From: an uncultured Chitinophagaceae bacterium
GTDB lineage: Bacteria > Bacteroidota > Bacteroidia > Chitinophagales > Chitinophagaceae
Length of the DNA: 19,603 bases
Direction: 5' to 3'
NCBI GenBank assembly: GCA_937919945.1
Contig: CALESY010000033.1
Location: 1 to 19,603 of the forward strand
Made by a program: the position numbers and the translations under genes. Positions within the stretch are counted from its first letter, which is position 1. Each line of letters begins with the position of its first letter. Under the pieces are notes generated by a model, which made no database searches, had not been told where the DNA came from, and worked only from the letters and a program-made list of their open reading frames with translations. This document shows positions 14,858 through 19,603 of the stretch, piece by piece.

Positions 14858-15793
14858 ATGAAAGTAACTGTAGTGGGTGCAGGCGCAGTAGGCGCTACTT
14901 GTGCCGACAACATTGCCCGTAGGGGTTTGGTTGAAGAACTGGTACTGGTTGACATTAAAGAAGGTTTTGCGGAAGGCAAGGCTTTGGATATTATGCAGAC
15001 ATCGTCGCTGCTGGGATTCGATACCCGTGTTATTGGCAGCACCAACGACTATACCAAAACTGCTAATTCGGATGTGTGCGTTATCACATCGGGCATACCG
15101 CGCAAGCCAGGTATGACGCGTGAAGAACTGATTGGCACCAATGCCAAAATAGTAGAAACCGTTGCTAAAAACCTATTACAACATTCTCCCAATACCATCA
15201 TCGTGGTGATAAGCAACCCGATGGATACTATGACATACCTGACGCTGAAAGCTACAGGCTTGCCAAAGAACCGCATCATAGGTATGGGCGGCATATTGGA
15301 TAGTGCACGTTTTAAAACATACCTGCAAATGGCGTTGAACTGTTCGCAAAATGACTTGCATGCAGTAGTAATAGGTGGCCACGGCGATACAACTATGATA
15401 CCGCTTACACGCCATGCTACGTTGAACAGCACGCCTGTGAGCAACTTCCTGAACGACGACCAACTGAAGCAAATAGCTGCCGATACAATGGTGGGCGGTG
15501 CTACGCTTACTAAACTGTTGGGTACTAGCGCATGGTATGCACCGGGTGCGGCAGGCGCATTGCTGGTAGAGAGCATCATCCGCAATCAGAAAAAAGTATT
15601 CCCTTGTTGCGTGGCGCTTGATGGCGAGTACGGACAGAGCGATATATGCCTTGGCGTGCCAGTAGTAATAGGCAGCAAAGGCTGGGAAAAAATAATAGAC
15701 TACAAACTGAATGCAGAAGAACAAGATGCATTCAACAAAAGCGCGGAAGCAGTACGCAGCATGAACGCTGTACTGGAAACGCTGGTAGCATAA
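14858..15793 (+). CDS. mdh: Malate dehydrogenase, LDH-like type
   Basis: The 311-residue cytosolic NAD-dependent enzyme interconverts malate and oxaloacetate (EC 1.1.1.37) in the citric acid cycle. Visible features are the NAD-binding glycine motif GAGAVGA (7-13), D32 at the end of the second strand favouring NAD over NADP, and the mobile loop GIPRKPGMTREEL with R82 and R88. R82 at the specificity position marks malate rather than lactate dehydrogenase. N120, D148, R151 and the catalytic H175 with D177 in GGHGD are also present. The length is standard for the bacterial/archaeal LDH-like MDH group. It is a single-gene unit with its own -7 element upstream and a hairpin terminator 35 nt downstream. 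Confidence 0.95.
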   Translation: MKVTVVGAGAVGATCADNIARRGLVEELVLVDIKEGFAEGKALDIMQTSSLLGFDTRVIGSTNDYTKTANSDVCVITSGIPRKPGMTREELIGTNAKIVETVAKNLLQHSPNTIIVVISNPMDTMTYLTLKATGLPKNRIIGMGGILDSARFKTYLQMALNCSQNDLHAVVIGGHGDTTMIPLTRHATLNSTPVSNFLNDDQLKQIAADTMVGGATLTKLLGTSAWYAPGAAGALLVESIIRNQKKVFPCCVALDGEYGQSDICLGVPVVIGSKGWEKIIDYKLNAEEQDAFNKSAEAVRSMNAVLETLVA

Positions 15794-15827
15794 ATATATT
15801 TTTGATTGCCCGTTTCGATATATTCAG

Positions 15828-15850
15828 CAGCCCCTCTTGTAGAGGGGCTG
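15828..15850. terminator. Bidirectional terminator between mdh and the 54-codon gene
   Basis: A 10-bp GC-rich perfect stem (15828-15837 and 15841-15850) with a 3-nt loop, followed on the plus strand by an AT-rich stretch. It lies between two converging genes and may serve both, though its T run is weak on either side. Confidence 0.65.
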
Positions 15851-15908
15851 TATTACTTTACATATATAATTAAAACTCGTTGAAATCTATATAATATAAG
15901 GAATGAGT

Positions 15909-16073
15909 TTAATTAATCTTACGCACTTTCGTGTAGGAGTACACAATACGCTTGCCTACTACTTTCATCTCCACCTCTACCAACTCTCCGCGAAATGGAT
16001 TGAGCTTCGTGAAGTAGTGCAGTACTTTATTACCAAAAGGTTTAGGGCGAGATGTAAGACTGTGTGCTTTCAT
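15909..16073 (-). CDS. Small basic protein of 54 residues, function unknown
   Basis: The frame from ATG (16073) to TAA (15909) encodes a 54-residue protein rich in K, R, V and Y. The segments NKVLHYFTKLNPFRGELVEV and EMKVVGKRIVYSYTKVRKIN suggest a compact beta-rich basic fold, which could bind nucleic acid, but I recognise no family. I chose this ATG over one 14 codons upstream because an A-rich stretch directly precedes it and the extra residues look non-coding. A TATCTTTT sequence about 50 nt upstream is a near match to the -7 element. It converges on mdh. Confidence 0.5.
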   Translation of the reverse strand: MKAHSLTSRPKPFGNKVLHYFTKLNPFRGELVEVEMKVVGKRIVYSYTKVRKIN

Positions 16074-16157
16074 GTTTTTTTTGTGTAAATATCCGTTAGC
16101 GCTGCACCCTTTCAAAAGATACTGTGTTACTTAACAGCCGTTTAACCATACCGCATA

Positions 16158-16492
16158 CTACATCTGTTTTGCTGTAAAAAGAACATCTACTTTATATGTA
16201 CCTGCAAGGTATGTAAAGCATGGGGTAGCTTCGTACTTTATAGCTACTGTATAGCTTCTGTTAGATGTTACAGACAATTCCTGGTTGGCAGACACTACGC
16301 CATTTGCATAATCATTCACTGCATTAAAGTTTAAGTTGACTGTAGTGCCCGTAGCTGTTCCGCTGATTGTAAAAGCCAACTCGATAGCGTTACTCTCGCC
16401 CATCTGTACTGTCTGAGAGCCTTTGCTGCTTTGCTCTTCAAAAACCCTATACTGAAGATAAGGATACCGATGATAGAAATTGGCTGCTTCAT
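16158..16492 (-). pseudogene. Frameshifted gene for a small secreted beta-rich protein
   Basis: Read from the ATG at 16492, the frame encodes a clear signal peptide (MKQPISIIGILIFSIGFL, then KSKAAKA), but right after AKA it runs out of frame and soon stops. The other frame, open to the TAG at 16158, continues with QTVQMGESNAIELAF to AGTYKVDVLFTAKQM, a small secreted beta domain. Removing one CT from the CTCTC at 16419-16415 (minus strand) joins both into KAAKAQTVQMG, a normal signal cleavage site. The uninterrupted 125-residue frame from ATG 16535 exists, but its first 40 residues are hydrophilic and overlap the signal peptide in the wrong frame. Compared with family members as I recall them, about 50 residues also seem missing between SYTVAIK and YEATPCF. 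A sibling ends at the right edge. Function unknown. Confidence 0.7.
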
Positions 16493-16620
16493 TACAGTCA
16501 GTTTCTTGTTGCAAATCTGGCTTCGTAAGCTCCATTTAACCTAAAATACAGCCTCCTTTGACATGTACTTTGCAAGCAACTAACTACCTAAGTGACAACA
16601 AATTTATTAACAACAAAAAA

Positions 16621-16637
16621 GCAGGCAATATGCCTGC
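16621..16637 (-). terminator. Rho-independent terminator of the beta-lactamase-like gene
   Basis: A 7-bp stem (16621-16627 and 16631-16637) with a 3-nt loop. On the minus strand it is followed by TTTTTT (A run at 16615-16620). It lies 28 nt after the stop at 16665. Confidence 0.8.
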
Positions 16638-16664
16638 CCATATTCTAATAATAATTTAGGTTTT

Positions 16665-18005
16665 CTACTTCTTTTTACCCGGTACTATCCTGCCACCTTG
16701 TCTCAAGCTTAGTTTTTCAACTTTACCAGCAGCATCCCTACCAAATGATATTTGTGCATCGACCAATTTTAGAAAAAAGAAATCTTTACGCTCTGCATAG
16801 ATACGCAGTTTGGTTTGCCCTGTTGCCTGAGCAAACAGCTTATCACCTTCCAAGGTGATATTAATTAAAAAATTAGGTGCCAACTCATAAATGCCAACAT
16901 ATTCTCTCAATAATGTCACTGGTAATTTTATGTCTTTACGAAACTCAGGCAGATCGTAAGGCATATCATTTACAATTGCCGTAATGTTCCGCCTGACAGG
17001 AGCAAGGTCGTTATCCATGACGTTCGATAACAGAATAACCGTATGCCCATCTTCTTTAGTCATAAACATATTGGCTACAAAGCCGTGTACACCACCGTTA
17101 TGCCCGATGCTTTTTTTACCAATCGCTTCACCTATCATCCACCCATATCCATAGTGTTGCTTGTACTCTGTTGTAGCTTTTGCCCAGCTTTCCTTACTTA
17201 ATAGTTGCTCTTTCTGTACCGCATTTGCCCATTTTAGTAAGTCCCCTGCTGTTGTATAAATACATCCTGCCGCATAGGAAACAGAAGAATCTACCAGTGG
17301 GGCTTTGATGCTATTGTTATCTTCCATTGAAAAATAACCTATCGCTTTATACTTATTCTTTAAGCCTGCAAAATCACAACCAGTATTACGCATATCCAAT
17401 GGTTGCAGTATCATTTCGCGCAAAGCAGTATAGTATGGCTTCCTTGTAATATCTTCTATAATGTAGCCCAACAATATATAATTTGAGTTGCTGTAACTGA
17501 ATATATTACCCGGGTCAATACCCGTCAGTTTGTCTTTAAACACTGCTATCATTTCTTTACGGCTTTTGGGAGCAAACAAACCTTTATTTGCAAAAACCGT
17601 ATCCTCTGTATAGTTATATATACCTGAAGTATGCGTAAGCAAATTTTCAATGGTTATCTTGTCTGCATCAGGATAGTCAGGCATATATTTTTCCAGCTTG
17701 TCTTTCACATCTAGCTTACCTTGCTCTTGTAGCATCAACACCATGGTAGCGGTAAATGTTTTAGTGATAGACCCTATCTGAAAAACAGTATTTGTATCAT
17801 TCATCTGTTTTTTAGCTGCATCTCTATAACCATAGCCTTTAGTAAACAACGGTCTACCATATTGAGTTACCAATACGGCACCATTAAACATACCCTGTTT
17901 ATTATAAACGCTTATAATAGAGTCTATCGTTTTTACCTTGTTGTTTTGTGCAAAAATGATGTTTGTTAATACCATTGCAAATACAACAGCGTATAATGAC
18001 TTCAT
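16665..18005 (-). CDS. Serine beta-lactamase-fold hydrolase with DUF3471-type C-terminal domain
   Basis: The 446-residue product has a signal peptide at 1-20 (core VVFAMVLTNIIF, ending AQ) and should act in the periplasm or be secreted. Residues 25-345 form a class C beta-lactamase/penicillin-binding fold with the nucleophile in GSITK (S79, K82), YSN at 171-173, HTSG at 125-128 and HNGG at 302-305, which takes the place of the KTG-type motif. Residues about 355-446 match the DUF3471 type of tail (YVGIYEL, ITLEGDKLFAQATGQ). Such proteins are usually esterases, D-amino-acid peptidases or peptidoglycan-related hydrolases, and seldom true resistance enzymes; the substrate here is unknown. It is divergent from the exported protein at 18151 and ends in a clear terminator. 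Confidence 0.9.
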   Translation of the reverse strand: MKSLYAVVFAMVLTNIIFAQNNKVKTIDSIISVYNKQGMFNGAVLVTQYGRPLFTKGYGYRDAAKKQMNDTNTVFQIGSITKTFTATMVLMLQEQGKLDVKDKLEKYMPDYPDADKITIENLLTHTSGIYNYTEDTVFANKGLFAPKSRKEMIAVFKDKLTGIDPGNIFSYSNSNYILLGYIIEDITRKPYYTALREMILQPLDMRNTGCDFAGLKNKYKAIGYFSMEDNNSIKAPLVDSSVSYAAGCIYTTAGDLLKWANAVQKEQLLSKESWAKATTEYKQHYGYGWMIGEAIGKKSIGHNGGVHGFVANMFMTKEDGHTVILLSNVMDNDLAPVRRNITAIVNDMPYDLPEFRKDIKLPVTLLREYVGIYELAPNFLINITLEGDKLFAQATGQTKLRIYAERKDFFFLKLVDAQISFGRDAAGKVEKLSLRQGGRIVPGKKK

Positions 18006-18112
18006 CAGAAAAAATTTTGGCCTATAAATATTACTTACTTATAAAAAGTTCTGTGCAATATTACATCTAAAAAACCAGTACGCTTATTTTGGTAAAATTT
18101 AACATCTGATTA

Positions 18113-18144
18113 TTGATGCGTAGTTTAAGCTATAAATATATTTG
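18113..18144 (+). promoter_or_regulatory. Bacteroidetes promoter immediately before the small exported protein
   Basis: TTG (18113-18115), a 21-nt spacer and TATATTTG (18137-18144), a perfect TAnnTTTG. The predicted start site falls at about the ATG at 18151, which would make the message leaderless or nearly so. Confidence 0.65.
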
Positions 18145-18150
18145 CAGAGA

Positions 18151-18564
18151 ATGGTTTTACTATGTCCAACATACAATATCAGAAAAATTCTGTCAAAAGG
18201 ATTAGTATGTATAATGGCATTATTAATTTTTAATTATAGCGTTGATTTTTCAGAGCCAATAAGCGCACCAAAACACAATAACACAAATAAATCCGCTACA
18301 TTATATAATGAAATAGAAACTGTGTATGAATTAGTAGCTGAATGTTGGATGAATTTAGATGATTGCGTTCCGGAAAATGGTGAAGATAGTAATGATGATA
18401 AGAACTGTAATAAATTTAAGCCTAAAGAACTATACGACAGTCCCTTATTATATCATAAACCTGCTTTTCAATACCAACGCCTAAACATACTTATCAGTTC
18501 CGATAAAGATTTTGTTATTACTGCCTACAACAAAATCACCACACCACCACCAGATGTTGCCTGA
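18151..18564 (+). CDS. Small exported or membrane-anchored protein, function unknown
   Basis: From the ATG at 18151 the product has 137 residues. A basic start (NIRKILSKG) and a hydrophobic stretch (LVCIMALLIFNY) look like a signal peptide or anchor. The rest is polar and acidic, with a cysteine-containing segment (AECWMNLDDCVPENGED then KNC) and the tail TTPPPDVA. I rejected the in-frame TTG at 18142 because it lies inside the -7 element. A third ATG at 18214 would remove the basic part of the signal. I do not recognise the family. The three cysteines (in ECW, DDC and KNC) and nearby acids could bind a metal, but this is a guess. It precedes a barrel protein by 67 nt with a hairpin between them. 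Confidence 0.68.
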   Translation: MVLLCPTYNIRKILSKGLVCIMALLIFNYSVDFSEPISAPKHNNTNKSATLYNEIETVYELVAECWMNLDDCVPENGEDSNDDKNCNKFKPKELYDSPLLYHKPAFQYQRLNILISSDKDFVITAYNKITTPPPDVA

Positions 18565-18585
18565 TTGTTTTTGTTGATATGTAAC

Positions 18586-18604
18586 ACATCGCTGCAAGCG
18601 ATGT
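18586..18604 (+). terminator. Hairpin with T run between the exported protein and the barrel gene
   Basis: An 8-bp perfect stem (18586-18593 and 18597-18604) with a 3-nt loop, followed by a run of seven T (18608-18614). It starts 21 nt after the stop at 18564 and 28 nt before the next ATG, so it may terminate or attenuate transcription into the barrel gene. Confidence 0.7.
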
Positions 18605-18631
18605 AGATTTTTTTACCACAATCAGATATCA

Positions 18632-19492
18632 ATGTTATATAAAATTGCAACACTGTGTGTTATTGCTTTGCCATTTATTGCTACAGCGCAAACAACAAAT
18701 GAAATTAAAGACAGCTTGTATATTGAAAAAACAGAACAAGCAACACCCCAAAAGGTATTACATGCAGAACCCTTGTATATAGATCTCATAAGAGATTTAG
18801 GCGCGAGGAAAGGAGAACGAGAATGGAACTTCGGCATGGGTATTACAGACAACTTACACTATGATAGTTATGAAGCATTGGTAGAATATGAATTTGCACC
18901 CGCCGACAGATTGGGCCTTGAACTGGAAGTACCATTTACCATTTACAGCTCCAACGGCAATAAAGACAGCAACACTAAACCATCTAACAGGGTAGAAAGT
19001 ATAAAGACAGCAGTTCAATGGACATTCTTTGTTTCACAACTATACAATACCAGTATGGCACTGGGCTATATTAATGAGTTTGAATTCGGCGACCTGAATA
19101 AGATAACACAAGGCCCAGTGTTCACTGCAAATGTTTTTAATCCTTTTCTGGTAGTAGCCAAGCGTTACGGCAACAACTTTCACAACCTCATATATACCGG
19201 GCCTCGTATCGAAAAGGCATTTCACAACAACTATGCATATACTCGTTACGACATAAACACCAGTTTTCACTACATGATTACAGGTACACGAAACTTTGCA
19301 GGTATTGAATTTAACAAAGAGTGGAGTAACAAAGGCTTCGATATGACTGTACGTCCTCAACTGCGGCTCGAAGTAACTAAACAATTGCTCATAGGTATAG
19401 TTGGCGGTATACCTGTCAGCAGATCAAATCAGCGGCTGAGTACTTTTGCCCGCATTATATGGGAACCACATGGCAAACACTACAAAGACTAA
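18632..19492 (+). CDS. Predicted outer-membrane beta-barrel protein
   Basis: The 286-residue product has a signal peptide of about 20 residues (IATLCVIALPFIATA, then Q). The mature part starts with a conserved-looking segment, HAEPLYIDLIRDLGARKGE (about 49-67), then runs as alternating strands rich in aromatic residues (ALVEYEFAPADRLGLELEV, FFVSQLYNTSMALGYINEF, INTSFHYMITGTRNFAGIEF, LLIGIVGGIPVSR) and ends in an aromatic-containing tail. This pattern fits a small outer-membrane barrel of perhaps 10-12 strands. I recall Bacteroidetes homologues with the HAEPLYIDL and GARKGE words, sometimes given unlikely enzyme names; the role is unknown. It follows the small exported protein by 67 nt, and the hairpin between them may limit read-through. 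Confidence 0.78.
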   Translation: MLYKIATLCVIALPFIATAQTTNEIKDSLYIEKTEQATPQKVLHAEPLYIDLIRDLGARKGEREWNFGMGITDNLHYDSYEALVEYEFAPADRLGLELEVPFTIYSSNGNKDSNTKPSNRVESIKTAVQWTFFVSQLYNTSMALGYINEFEFGDLNKITQGPVFTANVFNPFLVVAKRYGNNFHNLIYTGPRIEKAFHNNYAYTRYDINTSFHYMITGTRNFAGIEFNKEWSNKGFDMTVRPQLRLEVTKQLLIGIVGGIPVSRSNQRLSTFARIIWEPHGKHYKD

Positions 19493-19505
19493 TTGAAAAA
19501 AGAAA

Positions 19506-19523
19506 GCTCCCCCAAAGGGGAGC
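19506..19523. terminator. Hairpin terminator between converging genes
   Basis: A 7-bp GC-rich stem (19506-19512 and 19517-19523) with a 4-nt loop. On the minus strand it is followed by a T-rich run (A-rich at 19495-19505), so it is best as terminator of the gene entering from the right edge. It may also stop transcription of the barrel gene. Confidence 0.7.
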
Positions 19524-19554
19524 CATCGTATTTGGATGAAAAAGATCCGATTGA

Positions 19555-19603
19555 TTACAGTTGCGTAGCAGTATAAACTACATCTACAGTATAAGTACCT
19601 GCA
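19555..19603 (-). CDS. C-terminal end of a small secreted protein, paralogue of the pseudogene at 16158
   Basis: Only the last 15 codons and the stop (TAA at 19557-19555) are in the window. The minus-strand reading AGTYTVDVVYTATQL* matches the end of the broken gene, AGTYKVDVLFTAKQM*, at ten of fifteen positions. A terminator lies 32 nt further on. The rest of the gene is outside the window. Confidence 0.75.
   Translation of the reverse strand, partial: AGTYTVDVVYTATQL

Noticed and set aside
15049..15724. Long minus-strand frames of 178 and 182 codons opposite mdh
   Set aside because: They lie wholly antisense to a well-supported malate dehydrogenase and have no recognisable domain, signal or ribosome-binding context; open frames opposite a conserved gene are common.
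16493..16535. ATG at 16535 as the true start of a 125-residue protein
   Set aside because: The extra residues are hydrophilic, and the same DNA read in another frame encodes a good signal peptide, so this start looks false.
16541..16564. Seven-codon frame (MSKEAVF) upstream of the pseudogene on the minus strand
   Set aside because: Too short to distinguish from chance, and no promoter or repeat supports a leader peptide.
18142..18150. TTG at 18142 as start of the exported protein
   Set aside because: It lies inside the TATATTTG -7 element, so it would be upstream of the transcription start.

Overview
The window looks like chromosome from a Bacteroidetes bacterium, probably in or near the Chitinophagaceae/Sphingobacteriales. 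Three large secreted proteins end in type IX secretion (T9SS) sorting domains. Several genes are preceded by the Bacteroidetes -7 promoter element TAnnTTTG. The DNA is AT-rich, and the housekeeping genes (class I fructose-bisphosphate aldolase of the DhnA type, malate dehydrogenase, cystathionine beta-synthase) fit that group. I see no tRNA, rRNA, CRISPR array, transposase or phage gene.

Layout. (1) 1-5521, minus strand: three tandem paralogous secreted proteins, the first cut by the left edge. Each has a signal peptide, an N-terminal beta domain, three fibronectin-III-like modules that start with cysteine, and a T9SS sorting domain. The two intact genes each end in a strong hairpin terminator. 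Genes 1 and 2 share an 852-bp block that differs at one silent position, while their flanks are clearly diverged, which points to recent gene conversion. (2) 5645-10526: class I aldolase (minus), divergent from a fatty acid desaturase (plus). The desaturase converges with a 4-nt overlap on a two-gene minus-strand unit of GT-C-type polytopic membrane proteins. (3) 10643-13580: a small nucleoside-deoxyribosyltransferase-like protein (plus), convergent with a minus-strand operon of cystathionine beta-synthase, a small four-helix membrane protein and a metal/cobalamin-receptor-like protein without a signal peptide. (4) 13771-16073: a membrane-anchored transglutaminase-like protein, malate dehydrogenase, and two short minus-strand genes (45 and 54 codons). 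(5) 16158-19603: a broken copy of a small secreted beta protein, a serine beta-lactamase-like hydrolase with a DUF3471-type tail, a small exported protein, a predicted outer-membrane barrel protein, and at the right edge the C-terminal 15 codons of a second member of the same small secreted family.

The genes are mostly independent short units of central metabolism and cell-surface functions. The less ordinary content is the recombining T9SS/FN3 cluster, the secreted-protein gene broken by an apparent 2-bp CT duplication just after its signal peptide, the signal-less receptor-like protein in the cystathionine beta-synthase operon, and the small overlooked ORFs. I did not find a clearly new multi-gene system.
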